Below, piece by piece: positions 43,664-52,441 of a stretch of DNA of 62,344 nucleotides. The position numbers and the translations under genes were made by a program. This stretch comes from Epilithonimonas bovis DSM 19482. GTDB lineage: Bacteria; Bacteroidota; Bacteroidia; Flavobacteriales; Weeksellaceae. How positions within the stretch are numbered: the first letter of the stretch is position 1; every line of letters starts with the position of its first letter. The notes under the pieces were generated by a model. That model did not search any database. It had not been told where the DNA came from and saw nothing but the letters and a program-made list of their open reading frames with translations. The DNA is taken from contig NZ_FTPU01000018.1 in assembly GCF_900108115.1 (NCBI RefSeq), positions 1 through 62,344 of the forward strand, written 5' to 3'.

Positions 43664-45195
43664 TTAAGAAATTAAGTTTTTTTGTAAGTATCTTGTTATT
43701 CGGAAGCGTTTTTGGGCAGAAGGATAAAGAACAGTTGCAAAAACAGAATTCCGATCTTAAGAAACAGATATCGTCGATAAATGCTTCGTTAAATCAAACA
43801 AAAAAAGAGTCCAGATTATCAATAGCATACCTTAATGCTGTTAACCAAAAAATTAATCTTAGAGAAAAAGTCTATAATAATACGCAAAAAGAGAAGCGGT
43901 TTATAGAAGATGATATCTACAAAAGACAGCTGGAAATCAATAAAAATAATCGCGAACTAACAGTTCTCAGAAAAAACTACGCCGAGATTCTTGTAAAGGC
44001 ATACAAGACAAAAGGTGTTCAGAACAAGGTAACATTTATCCTGTCTTCAAAAAATCTTGGACAAGCGCTTACCCGTATAGAGTACCTCAAGAGATATTCT
44101 GAATATCAGGATAAAAAAGCAGCTGAAATTACGAATAAGGCTGCCGAAATCAAAAGGAATATCGAGCTTAAGAAGAGATCCGTAACAGAAAAGGATAACC
44201 TATTGTTATCTCAGAAAAAAGACCTGGTAACCATTCAGGCAGAGCGGCAGCAGAAACAGGAATTGCTGGATGAGTTCAAGAAGAACGAAGCGCAGCTGAC
44301 TGCAGAATTGAGGCAGAAACAGGCTCAGTCCAAAGAATTGGAAAAACAGATCCGTAATATTATTGCAGAAGAAATCAGGCTGGCCAAAGCTAAAGAAGAA
44401 GCTGAAAGAAAAGCTGAAGCTGAGCGCAAGAGACTGGCAGAGATTGCTGCAAGAAAAGAAAAAGAAAGAATTGAAGCTGAGAACCGTGCCCGGATGGCAG
44501 CTGCAGAGGCTGAACGAAAAAGAGCGGAAGCCGAACTGAAAAAAGCGAACGAATTAGCAGCTAAAAGAGCAGATGACGAAAGAAGGGTAGCTGAATCCAA
44601 CAGGGCAGCAGAGCGTAAAGCTGCTGCTGAAAAAGCAACCAGAGACGCGGAAGCCTTGGCTAAGCAAAAAGCAGAACAGCTGGCAACAGCTAAAGCCAAC
44701 GAGATAGCTGTTAATAAAAGAACCGAAGATGCAAAAGATCAAGCTGAGAAAAAGGTGATGAAAAGCTATGGTGTTGGTTCGGTTGTTGGGAGCAATTTTG
44801 CGGAGAACAAAGGCCGGATGTCCTTCCCTGTAGAGCGTGGCAGTGTGACGCACCGTTTTGGCCGTCAGCCGCACCCGGTCTTTAAAAATATTGTGGAAGA
44901 GAATATTGGGATCAAGATAGCGGTTGCGCCTGGTACAAGAGCAAGATGTGTTTTTCCTGGTGTAGTTTCCAGCATTCAGGCAATTAATGGCAGCAGGACT
45001 GTGGTTGTGAAACATGGTAATTACTTTACAGTTTACTCCAATCTGTCCAGTACTTCGGTGAGAGCAAATCAGCAGGTATCTGCGGGAACAACAATCGGTG
45101 AGATTGGAAGTGATTTTGATGGTACGGTAACACTTGATTTTCAGGTATGGAATGGAACGAATCCCGTCGATCCTTTGGGTTGGGTTTCGTATTAA
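43660..45195 (+). CDS. EnvC-like murein hydrolase activator (degenerate LytM domain)
   Basis: 511 residues: signal peptide (ending VFGQ), a long coiled coil of about 350 residues including an Ala/Glu/Arg/Lys-rich stretch, and a C-terminal M23/LytM domain from about 385. The zinc ligands are lost: where active enzymes have HxGxD this has NIGIK, and the LHFEV-like motif reads LDFQV. As in E. coli EnvC, this predicts an activator of amidases at the division site and not a peptidase. It overlaps the DUF4292 gene and precedes tatA; in E. coli the amidases themselves are Tat substrates. Confidence 0.88.
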   Translation: MIKKLSFFVSILLFGSVFGQKDKEQLQKQNSDLKKQISSINASLNQTKKESRLSIAYLNAVNQKINLREKVYNNTQKEKRFIEDDIYKRQLEINKNNRELTVLRKNYAEILVKAYKTKGVQNKVTFILSSKNLGQALTRIEYLKRYSEYQDKKAAEITNKAAEIKRNIELKKRSVTEKDNLLLSQKKDLVTIQAERQQKQELLDEFKKNEAQLTAELRQKQAQSKELEKQIRNIIAEEIRLAKAKEEAERKAEAERKRLAEIAARKEKERIEAENRARMAAAEAERKRAEAELKKANELAAKRADDERRVAESNRAAERKAAAEKATRDAEALAKQKAEQLATAKANEIAVNKRTEDAKDQAEKKVMKSYGVGSVVGSNFAENKGRMSFPVERGSVTHRFGRQPHPVFKNIVEENIGIKIAVAPGTRARCVFPGVVSSIQAINGSRTVVVKHGNYFTVYSNLSSTSVRANQQVSAGTTIGEIGSDFDGTVTLDFQVWNGTNPVDPLGWVSY

Positions 45196-45204
45196 AAAAT
45201 AATT

Positions 45205-45212
45205 TAACTTTG
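45205..45212 (+). promoter_or_regulatory. -7 box before tatA
   Basis: TAACTTTG fits the consensus and lies 13 bp before the tatA start, so tatA and the genes after it may have their own transcript. Confidence 0.45.
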
Positions 45213-45225
45213 CAAAAAAATTAAG

Positions 45226-45426
45226 ATGTTAATATCAACAGTTATATTAAGTTTATCCTGGCAACACATTGTGATTGTTGCGCTTATTTTACTCTTATTG
45301 TTTGGAGGAAAAAAAATTCCCGAACTAATGAAAGGATTAGGATCCGGCATCAAAGAGTTTAAAGATGCTGTGAAGGATGAAGACAAGAAAGAAAATAACT
45401 CATCCACTACCAATAATCCTTCTTAA
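45226..45426 (+). CDS. tatA: Twin-arginine translocase subunit TatA/E
   Basis: A 66-residue single-helix protein: short N-terminal helix ([23 protein letters not shown]), FGxKKIPE hinge, amphipathic helix ([16 protein letters not shown]), then a polar tail. TatA oligomers form the pore for folded proteins. No tatC in the window. It sits 30 bp after the EnvC-like gene. Confidence 0.92.
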   Translation: MLISTVILSLSWQHIVIVALILLLLFGGKKIPELMKGLGSGIKEFKDAVKDEDKKENNSSTTNNPS

Positions 45427-45438
45427 AAAGTATTATTG

Positions 45439-46050
45439 ATGAGTTTTACAGAGAATGCATGGGCAGTCTTTAACCAGTCTGTTGAAGATTATCATGTAAA
45501 AGATAATGTTAATTCTGAAGAAAAAAATCCATTCCAGGCTGATAGTCTGGAATGGATTTTGTATACAAAAAACTGGATTGATACAGTTCAGTGGCATCTT
45601 GAGGATATTATCAGAGAGGAAGATATAGATCCGTCAGAAGCGTTGGTAATCAAAAGAAGAATTGATAAACTTAATCAGAAAAGGACCGATCTTGTAGAGC
45701 AAATCGATTTTTGGTTTTACAATAAGTTTAAAGGAATTGTCCCGGATCAGGACGCCAGGATCAATACAGAAACTCCGGCCTGGTCTATAGACAGATTTTC
45801 TATTCTTGCTTTGAAAATATACCACATGTCAATTGAAGCGTCGCGAGTAGATGCTTCTGATGATCATAAAATGAAGTGCAGGCAAAAGTTGGATATTCTT
45901 CTTGAACAGCAATCAGATTTGGCAACAGCTATTGAGCAATTGTTGGCGGATATTGAGATTGGGAAAGTTAAGATGAAGCTTTACAAGCAAATGAAGATGT
46001 ATAATGATGAATCCCTGAACCCAATCCTGTATCAAAAAATACGGAAGTGA
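45439..46050 (+). CDS. DUF4254 family protein
   Basis: 203 residues, cytoplasmic, mostly helical: FNQSVEDYHV, LEWILYTKNWIDTVQWHLEDIIRE, NQKRTDLVEQIDFWFYNKF, SIEASRVDASDDHKMKCRQKLDILLEQQSDL. This fits DUF4254, a Bacteroidetes family of unknown function often encoded beside glycosyltransferases. The ATG at 45439 is preferred to a TTG one codon upstream. Its stop overlaps the start of the next gene by one base (TGATG). Confidence 0.78.
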   Translation: MSFTENAWAVFNQSVEDYHVKDNVNSEEKNPFQADSLEWILYTKNWIDTVQWHLEDIIREEDIDPSEALVIKRRIDKLNQKRTDLVEQIDFWFYNKFKGIVPDQDARINTETPAWSIDRFSILALKIYHMSIEASRVDASDDHKMKCRQKLDILLEQQSDLATAIEQLLADIEIGKVKMKLYKQMKMYNDESLNPILYQKIRK

Positions 46051-46508
46051 TGAAAAGTTTGCTTAAACTTTTAGCTATATATCTTTTAGGTTCTCTAATG
46101 TCATGCTCTGCAAGTTCTGCAGCGTCGGACGATTTGTATGCAGATTTGCTTTCAGATTCATATGCTTATCTTTCTCCCGAAGATATTGTTTATGCTTCAT
46201 CAATCTCCAATCTCATTTCTACTTTCCCAAAATTCAGGAATGATGCTGTAAACCGCGAGGTTGGCTTTCTTAAAGAAGCACTCTCTGATTATTTGAATTC
46301 TGTGAGACAGCTTAATGAGGTCAATAAAAAAAAGTCCATTGAGGAGTTTGAGAAATCATACAAAAAGATCCAGAAACTTCGTAAATTTATGACCAGTGAG
46401 GATGATGAGGTACTTAACCGTTATATGGTGAAGATCAAAACCAATATCAATCTTTTGGAAGCGTCACAAAGTAAGAATGTAGAGACCTCCTCTATGTCTG
46501 CTAACTAA
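46050..46508 (+). CDS. Small lipoprotein of unknown function
   Basis: 152 residues from the ATG at 46050, with lipoprotein signal and lipobox LMSC. The mature part is helical (VGFLKEALSDYLNSVRQLNEVNKKKSIEEFEKSY-type segments). Coupled to the DUF4254 gene by a TGATG overlap and 22 bp ahead of ribA. No family recognised. Confidence 0.6.
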   Translation: MKSLLKLLAIYLLGSLMSCSASSAASDDLYADLLSDSYAYLSPEDIVYASSISNLISTFPKFRNDAVNREVGFLKEALSDYLNSVRQLNEVNKKKSIEEFEKSYKKIQKLRKFMTSEDDEVLNRYMVKIKTNINLLEASQSKNVETSSMSAN

Positions 46509-46530
46509 TTCTTTTTTTTTTTCTATTTCG

Positions 46531-47127
46531 ATGTTAAAAGTACAAGCGGAAGCTAATGTTCCCACAGAATTTGGGGAGTTTAGGATGATCGCCTTTTCCG
46601 AAGACGATAACAATTGGATGCCACACATGGCACTTATTGCAAAAGGTACAGATTTTAATAAACCGGTTAATGTACGCATCCATTCTGAATGTATTACCGG
46701 TGAGGTTTTCCATTCTCAGAAGTGCGAGTGTGGGCAGCAGCTCAATTCGGCTATGCATTATATGCAGGAAAATGGAGGTGTCATCATCTACCTGAGACAG
46801 GAAGGCCGCAATATTGGTATTATTAACAAGCTAAAAGCTTATGCGTTGCAGGAAAAAGGTCTGGATACTGTTCAGGCCAATCTCAAGCTAGGCTTACCTG
46901 CCGATGACCGTGATTTTGGTGTTGCTATAGAAATACTAAAAGACCTTGGTGTCAAATCCGTGAATCTGATGACCAATAACCCTGAAAAAATTAAAATTAT
47001 CGAGAATAGCGATATAACCTTTAATTCAAGGATTCCGTTACAGATAAAGGCAAACGAGGCAAGTTTGTCTTACCTTAAAACAAAAAAAGAGTTTTTTGGG
47101 CACCTTCTGGATGACGAAAATAACTAA
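46531..47127 (+). CDS. ribA: GTP cyclohydrolase II
   Basis: RibA opens GTP in the first committed step of riboflavin synthesis. Zinc ligands Cys54, Cys65 and Cys67 (SECITGEVFHSQKCECG) are at the positions seen in E. coli RibA, followed by LRQEGRNIGIINKLKAYALQ. At 198 residues it is the stand-alone form; many Bacteroidetes have a fused RibBA as well, not in this window. A terminator follows. Confidence 0.95.
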   Translation: MLKVQAEANVPTEFGEFRMIAFSEDDNNWMPHMALIAKGTDFNKPVNVRIHSECITGEVFHSQKCECGQQLNSAMHYMQENGGVIIYLRQEGRNIGIINKLKAYALQEKGLDTVQANLKLGLPADDRDFGVAIEILKDLGVKSVNLMTNNPEKIKIIENSDITFNSRIPLQIKANEASLSYLKTKKEFFGHLLDDENN

Positions 47128-47133
47128 ACAAAA

Positions 47134-47158
47134 AAACCCGTATAATACGGGTTTTCTT
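47134..47158. terminator. Bidirectional terminator between ribA and HU
   Basis: Stem AAACCCGTA/TACGGGTTT with a three-base loop, A-tract before and T-tract after. Confidence 0.85.
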
Positions 47159-47175
47159 ATTTGAAATATCAAATA

Positions 47176-47466
47176 TTATTTTTTCTTAGCACCGGCAACC
47201 GCAGTAGCCAAATCAGCACCAGCCTTGAATTTTGCAACTTTCTTAGCAGCAATTTTGATTGGTTTTTTAGTAGCAGGGTTGATACCTTGTCTAGCAGCTC
47301 TTTCAGAAACTGAGAAAGTTCCGAAACCTACTAGTGATACTTTACCTTCTTTTTTCTTAAGTGTTTCTGTTACATTAGCAACAAATGATTCCAAAGCTTT
47401 TTTAGCAGCAGCTTTTGTGATTTCTGCATCTTTTGCGATAGCATCGATTAATTCAGACTTGTTCAT
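47176..47466 (-). CDS. HU family DNA-binding protein (second)
   Basis: A 96-residue HU protein: [51 protein letters not shown] with the classic DNA-binding arm (RxGxNPxTKxPIxI) and an Ala/Lys tail. Closer to canonical HU-beta than the paralogue at 23957. Convergent with ribA; own strong promoter. Confidence 0.95.
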   Translation of the reverse strand: MNKSELIDAIAKDAEITKAAAKKALESFVANVTETLKKKEGKVSLVGFGTFSVSERAARQGINPATKKPIKIAAKKVAKFKAGADLATAVAGAKKK

Positions 47467-47497
47467 AATATTTTTAATTAAAGTTATGTTGTTAAAG

Positions 47498-47528
47498 CAA
47501 ATATAAGACTATTTTCATACCGTGCAAA
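47498..47528 (-). promoter_or_regulatory. HU promoter
   Basis: Reverse strand TTTG (47528-47525), 19-nt spacer, TATATTTG (47505-47498). The 326-bp gap between HU and panD holds this, the panD promoter and otherwise AT-rich sequence without visible features. Confidence 0.65.
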
Positions 47529-47779
47529 TAATTTGAAAAAAAATAATAAAAAGTATATCATTCTTTTTGTTCTGATGAATTTTTCCTAAAATTAATTTTT
47601 ACGGAAATGCAGTATTCAGCAGGTACTCAATTATCACTTTTTTCAGTATTCATCAATAAATAAGCCAATGTGGATTTTAATTCTATTAATTCATGATTTC
47701 GTAAAATTTAATATTAATTTTCGAAGCTCAGTCAATGCAGTTTTTATTGACAAATTTTCAAACTATTATTTAATTAATG

Positions 47780-47787
47780 TAAATTTG
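47780..47787 (+). promoter_or_regulatory. panD -7 box, 5 nt from the start codon
   Basis: TAAATTTG, then CAACT, then ATG. The -33 position has TTTT 21 nt upstream. Transcription would start at or next to the A of ATG. Confidence 0.6.
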
Positions 47788-47792
47788 CAACT

Positions 47793-48143
47793 ATGTTAAT
47801 CGAAGTTTTTAAATCAAAAATTCACAGAGTCCGTGTAACAGCATCGGATCTTGATTATATTGGCAGTATTACTATAGATGAGGATCTTATAGAAGCAGCG
47901 GGGCTGATTGTTGGCGAGCGCGTTTACATCGTGAATGTAAATAACGGTGAGCGTTTTGACACATACGTTATCAAGGGAAAGAGAAAATCCGGAGAAATAT
48001 GCCTAAACGGGCCAGCCGCGAGAAAAGTTCAGAAAAACGATACTGTAATTATCATTGCTTATGCACAAATGACACCGGAAGAGGCCAAAGATTTTCAGCC
48101 GAAAATAGTCTTCCCGGATGAGACTACCAATCTATTGACTTAA
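47793..48143 (+). CDS. panD: Aspartate 1-decarboxylase
   Basis: PanD makes beta-alanine for pantothenate and CoA. It is made as a proenzyme that cuts itself between Gly24 and Ser25, here DYIGSITID, to form the pyruvoyl cofactor. Substrate residues such as Tyr58 region (FDTYVIKG) and [17 protein letters not shown] are conserved. 116 residues, normal. Followed 14 bp on by a membrane protein gene. coaE of the same pathway is at 6608. Confidence 0.95.
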   Translation: MLIEVFKSKIHRVRVTASDLDYIGSITIDEDLIEAAGLIVGERVYIVNVNNGERFDTYVIKGKRKSGEICLNGPAARKVQKNDTVIIIAYAQMTPEEAKDFQPKIVFPDETTNLLT

Positions 48144-48157
48144 TTCAGAAAAATATC

Positions 48158-49159
48158 TTGGAGGATAACAAAAGTTCAGTACTCAAAAATACAGTTACCA
48201 TTTTGGTTTCTGTTTTGGTAGCCGGTGTATTCCTTTGGTTGGCGCTGAAAGGTTTAGATTTTGAAAAAATCTCAAATTCACTTAAAAAAGCAAATTATTT
48301 GTGGGTTGCAGCGGCAGCTGTTTTTGGTGTTTCTGCTTATATCTTCCGCGCGGTTCGTTGGAATCTTCTGCTGGAGCCTATGGGATACCAGGTTTCCAAT
48401 GCCAATTCACTTTGGTCTATTTCTTTCGGCTATCTGATGAATCTTACAATTCCCAGGAGTGGCGAGGTAGCACGTTCCACCGCACTTTACGGTGTAGAAA
48501 AGGTGCCGGTAGATAAATCTTTTGGGACGATTATTCTGGAGAGAGTGATTGATCTGGTTTGTATGTTGTTTTTTTTGGTTCTCACACTGATTTTCAAATT
48601 TGATGCAATCTATAGTTTCTACGAGCGTTCGGGCGTGCGTTTTAATCCTGTTTTTATAATTGGCATTATTGCCGGAGGTGTTTTGGCTCTGGTTACATTT
48701 TTCAGGTTCAAGGAGCGATTCAGAAAGTTTGGCTTCATTTCAAAAATTATTGATTTTATAGACGGGATTTTTGCGGGCCTAATGTCTGTTTTCAGGCTTC
48801 GTCAAAAAGGTAAATTCATACTGCTTACCGCAGGCATCTGGATTTGCTACTTTTTTGCTTCCTACCTGGTTTGTTTTTCTTTGCCGGAAACTTCGGATTT
48901 TACTTTGGCTGATGGCTGTTTTATTTTGGTCGTCGGGACACTGGGTATGATTATTCCTGCAAGTGGCGGTATTGGAGCTTTTAATCTTGCGATGAAGTTT
49001 GGCTTCACGGCACTCTTTATTTCTATGGGAAAGGACGCCGTAGAAGGCGGAGAGCTGGGGCTGGCCTATTCTTTTATCACATTGCCTTTGCAGATTATTA
49101 TCATGCTGATAATGGGACTGGTTTCTATCCCGATGCTCGCTAAGAACAGAAAGATTTAG
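48158..49159 (+). CDS. Flippase-like membrane protein (AglD/LPG synthase TM domain, UPF0104)
   Basis: A 333-residue protein with about eight helices. The segment YIFRAVRWNLLLEPMGYQVS, then FGYLMNLTIPRSGEVARSTALYGVEKVPVDKSFGTIILERVIDL, is the signature of this family, whose relatives flip or transfer lipids. It starts at TTG (48158); no in-frame ATG precedes it and later ones would remove the first helices. Likely co-transcribed with panD. Substrate unknown. Confidence 0.85.
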   Translation: MEDNKSSVLKNTVTILVSVLVAGVFLWLALKGLDFEKISNSLKKANYLWVAAAAVFGVSAYIFRAVRWNLLLEPMGYQVSNANSLWSISFGYLMNLTIPRSGEVARSTALYGVEKVPVDKSFGTIILERVIDLVCMLFFLVLTLIFKFDAIYSFYERSGVRFNPVFIIGIIAGGVLALVTFFRFKERFRKFGFISKIIDFIDGIFAGLMSVFRLRQKGKFILLTAGIWICYFFASYLVCFSLPETSDFTLADGCFILVVGTLGMIIPASGGIGAFNLAMKFGFTALFISMGKDAVEGGELGLAYSFITLPLQIIIMLIMGLVSIPMLAKNRKI

Positions 49160-49211
49160 AAAAACTCAACCCTATTCTTTTAATTTACAAAAAAATTAGA
49201 TCTATTTAGAA

Positions 49212-52200
49212 TCAATTCATAACGACTTCTATCTGGCTTCCGGTTTCTTCATTTTTTTTGATATTCAAAGAAATTGGTATTTTTTCTTTGAGTTCTTCAA
49301 CATGAGAAATAATGCCGACAATGCGGTTTTCTTTTTGGAGGTTGGTTAAGGTTTCAAAAACCAGACTGACAGATTCAGGATCCTGAGTACCAAAACCTTC
49401 ATCAATAAAGAAAAAGCTTTTATCAGATTTTGCCTGAGACTGCACACTTTCTGCCAGTGCAAGCGCCAGGCTGAGAGAAACCTGAAAACTCTGCCCGCCT
49501 GATAATGTCTTTACACTTCTTGTTTTCCCTTCATTAAGGTAATCAATAATTTCGAATTCGTTTTTGTCGTTAACCTGCAGGCTCAGCTGGTTTCGGGTCA
49601 TCCTGTGAAAGCGGATATTAGCATTGTCACAAAGCTGTTTCAGGTAAATGGACGACACATAATTGACAAATCCGGCAGCTTTGAAAAGATTAAAAAGTAT
49701 GTCAAGGTTCGCCTTTCTCAGGAGCAATTGATTCTGCTCTGTAAGCAGTTCTTTTTTGGTTTCAAAACTTTTTGCAAGCTCTGAGAACTGGCTTTCCAAA
49801 ACAGCAAACTGCTTTTCTGACTTTAGGATGCTTTGTTGAGAAACCAAAAATTCTTCTTCTTTTTTTGCAAAATCAGCAGCCTGATAGTTGGCTTCTTTTA
49901 GTTGATGTCTCAGTGTCGCAATAATTTCTTTCAAGGTACTGAAAGCAATTCTAAAATTCTGTATCTCTTTTCTACGCGTGGGTATGTCAAAATCCTGAGA
50001 CAAGATATGTTCGGCTTCCGCAAGATCTTTAAAGTCAGAATTCGTCAAAGCCAAATCCAGATTTTCTGTATTGTCCTTTGCAGACCTTGTTAATTCTTTA
50101 ATTTGCAAAGTAATCTGATTCAGCAATGTTTCTTTAGAGGCCACTTGAGGAACTATTTCCAGTAAGTCTTTTTGGAGTTGCTGGTATTGGTTTTCCACCT
50201 TTTGATTTTTGTTGCTAAGCGCTTCGGATTCCTGATGTAGGATTTCAGCATTTTGGTCTGCAAATTCGGCAAAGTCAAGAACTTTTAAGCTTTGTTTGAG
50301 GTCTGATATCGAGGTCTCCAGGCTGATTTTTTTATGACTGAAATCAAGGATGGCTTCTTCAAAACGCTTGCTTTCTTTCTGTTGATGATCCAGCAATTTT
50401 CGGATGTCTTCCAGTTTTTTTTCTACAACAGTTATCGTTTTTTCTGATTCCAAAGCGTGATTTTTCTGGGTTTGGAAGTTACTTTCATTATTTTTATCAA
50501 AGTTGTCCCATGTGAAATTACCAATATGAATCTGAATTTTTTTCTCGATTTCCAATTTTTGGTTGGCAAGTTCATTTTTTTGCTTTTCCAACAGCTGCTT
50601 CATCTCCAGGATTTTCTCAACCTGTCGGTCTTTTTCTTTTAATAGATCTGTTTCCTGTTCATTTTTCTTGATCTCAGCATTAATATTAATGATCGATTCA
50701 TAGACGTTTTCTGCCTCCAGTATAGCAGGATGTTCTGTCGATCCGCAAAGCGGGCAGGGTTTTCCGGATTCTATATTTTGGGCGAATTCGGAAAGCTTTT
50801 GCGACAATTCCAAATGGCTTTTGCGGTTTTGCAATTCAATTTTTTTCTGACTGAGGGCAAGGATTTTTTCTGCAAAATTGGCTTTCCAATTTTCCGGGAA
50901 TTGCTCCAATAGGTTTTGTTGTTCTGTTATTTCTTCTGATTTTGCTTGGATTTTTTCCTGAATTTTTGCCAGTTCTGCCTGAAGGTTTTTGTTGCTCTGA
51001 AACCAATTTTCAACATCCAGCAATAGTTTTGTATCGATTTTTTTTGATTTTAGTTCAGAGATTAGTTGCGACTCAATATCCCAATTTTTCTGAATCTCGT
51101 TTTCTTTTTTCCTGGATTCATTAATGGCTATTTCACCTTTTGTAATGCGCTCCAGCAGTTTTTCTTTTTGATTGCTGTATACCAGGATTTTTGATATTTG
51201 AGATAGGTCTGAAGCTTTTTGCCTGCTGTTATCCAGATTGTTAAAATCTTTTTCCAACTCGGAAATTTGTCGTCTAATTTGACTTAAATTGTTGGATAAT
51301 TTCTCAAATTCACCCTTTACAGATTCCTGATTTTTATAGTTTTGAGAGAGTTCATTAGCCAGTCGTTTTTTTTCTGTCAATAATGCTTTAAAGTGTCGCT
51401 CGGCATATTCAAAAATTTCTAGTTGTTGCTCCAGATTTTTGATTTTTTCTTCCTCCGATTGTTTAATATTCAATTCAGCTTCTTTGCTTTGCAGGAGGTC
51501 TGCATCTTCTTTCAGTTTTTTAAGTTGCTGAAACTGTTTTTCCAGCTCTTGATGCTGCCTTTTGTGAACTTCAAAATTGCTTTTGGAAGAACTTAATTCT
51601 TCTTTTTTCTGATAAATCAGCTCTTCAGAAACATCTTCAAAAGTTCCCAGCTTGCCATCCAGTTCGGCAAGTTTATATTTGTTCTCCGACATTTTTGCGG
51701 ACACCTTATCCTGAAGATCATATTTTTGCAACCCAAATATTTCCTTCATCATCCTTGTTCGTTCTGTGGCGCCCAATTCCAGAAATTCTTTGAACTGGCC
51801 TTGCGGAATGATGATGGTTCTCTTGAAGTTGTCGTAACTCAGTCCCAACAATTTTTCAGCATTGGTATGCTCCAACGGAATCCATTGCTCGTTTTTTTCT
51901 TCATAAAATACCGAGTTGGCTAATTTGACGTCCTCAAAACGTTTGGTATTTCGCCTGAACTCCCGGCATACACGAAATTTCCTATTCTCAAAATTCTGAA
52001 ACTCAAACTCGATATAAGACCTGTTACTTCGCAGATTCATCATATTGTAAGCCCTGCTGTCTTTGCTGTTCATCCGTTCGGTTTCTGCATAAAGCGCAAA
52101 AGTGATAGCTTCCAGTATTGACGATTTTCCGGATCCTACTGCCCCAAAAATACCGAACAGGCCGGCTTCCGTCAGTTCAGAAAAGTCGATGGTCTGTCTC

Positions 52201-52247
52201 GTTTGATATGAGTATAAACCTTCTATGGTCAGTGATATTGGGAGCAT
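49212..52247 (-). CDS. sbcC: Exonuclease subunit SbcC (Rad50-like ATPase)
   Basis: A 1011-residue SMC-like ATPase partner of SbcD. Walker A GAVGSGKS at 35-42; long coiled-coil arms; zinc hook KPCPLCGSTEH near residue 500 (Cys-x2-Cys); ABC signature TLSGGQSFQVSLSLALAL and Walker B SFFFIDEGFGTQD near the C-terminus. Full length and intact. Not in an operon with sbcD (36474-37682, opposite strand), as it usually would be. Confidence 0.95.
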   Translation of the reverse strand: MLPISLTIEGLYSYQTRQTIDFSELTEAGLFGIFGAVGSGKSSILEAITFALYAETERMNSKDSRAYNMMNLRSNRSYIEFEFQNFENRKFRVCREFRRNTKRFEDVKLANSVFYEEKNEQWIPLEHTNAEKLLGLSYDNFKRTIIIPQGQFKEFLELGATERTRMMKEIFGLQKYDLQDKVSAKMSENKYKLAELDGKLGTFEDVSEELIYQKKEELSSSKSNFEVHKRQHQELEKQFQQLKKLKEDADLLQSKEAELNIKQSEEEKIKNLEQQLEIFEYAERHFKALLTEKKRLANELSQNYKNQESVKGEFEKLSNNLSQIRRQISELEKDFNNLDNSRQKASDLSQISKILVYSNQKEKLLERITKGEIAINESRKKENEIQKNWDIESQLISELKSKKIDTKLLLDVENWFQSNKNLQAELAKIQEKIQAKSEEITEQQNLLEQFPENWKANFAEKILALSQKKIELQNRKSHLELSQKLSEFAQNIESGKPCPLCGSTEHPAILEAENVYESIININAEIKKNEQETDLLKEKDRQVEKILEMKQLLEKQKNELANQKLEIEKKIQIHIGNFTWDNFDKNNESNFQTQKNHALESEKTITVVEKKLEDIRKLLDHQQKESKRFEEAILDFSHKKISLETSISDLKQSLKVLDFAEFADQNAEILHQESEALSNKNQKVENQYQQLQKDLLEIVPQVASKETLLNQITLQIKELTRSAKDNTENLDLALTNSDFKDLAEAEHILSQDFDIPTRRKEIQNFRIAFSTLKEIIATLRHQLKEANYQAADFAKKEEEFLVSQQSILKSEKQFAVLESQFSELAKSFETKKELLTEQNQLLLRKANLDILFNLFKAAGFVNYVSSIYLKQLCDNANIRFHRMTRNQLSLQVNDKNEFEIIDYLNEGKTRSVKTLSGGQSFQVSLSLALALAESVQSQAKSDKSFFFIDEGFGTQDPESVSLVFETLTNLQKENRIVGIISHVEELKEKIPISLNIKKNEETGSQIEVVMN

Positions 52248-52374
52248 ATTACGGTGGATATTAGGAATGCTAATTTAGTGTATTCAGTCAATAATTATTC
52301 GTTTTTAAGCGGAAATTATAATAGTTGTTTCCACAAATCGCTTATGATTTCTGATCCTATTGATGTCATTAAAA

Positions 52375-52406
52375 CTTGAAGAATCATTAATAATAGTTTA
52401 AATTTG
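52375..52406 (+). promoter_or_regulatory. Dihydroorotase promoter
   Basis: CTTG, 20-nt spacer, TAAATTTG (52399-52406), about 31-nt leader. Confidence 0.6.
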
Positions 52407-52441
52407 TTAGATCAATTTTGACAACCTAACATCCAGTAAAA

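Noticed and set aside
44395-44740. DNA repeat array in the Ala/Glu/Lys-rich part of the EnvC-like gene
   Set aside because: Repetition reflects coiled-coil codons (GCA/GAA/AAA), not an exact tandem or CRISPR-type repeat.
47467-47792. Possible small RNA or tRNA in the HU-panD gap
   Set aside because: Only two promoters and AT-rich sequence; no cloverleaf, stable hairpin or terminator seen.
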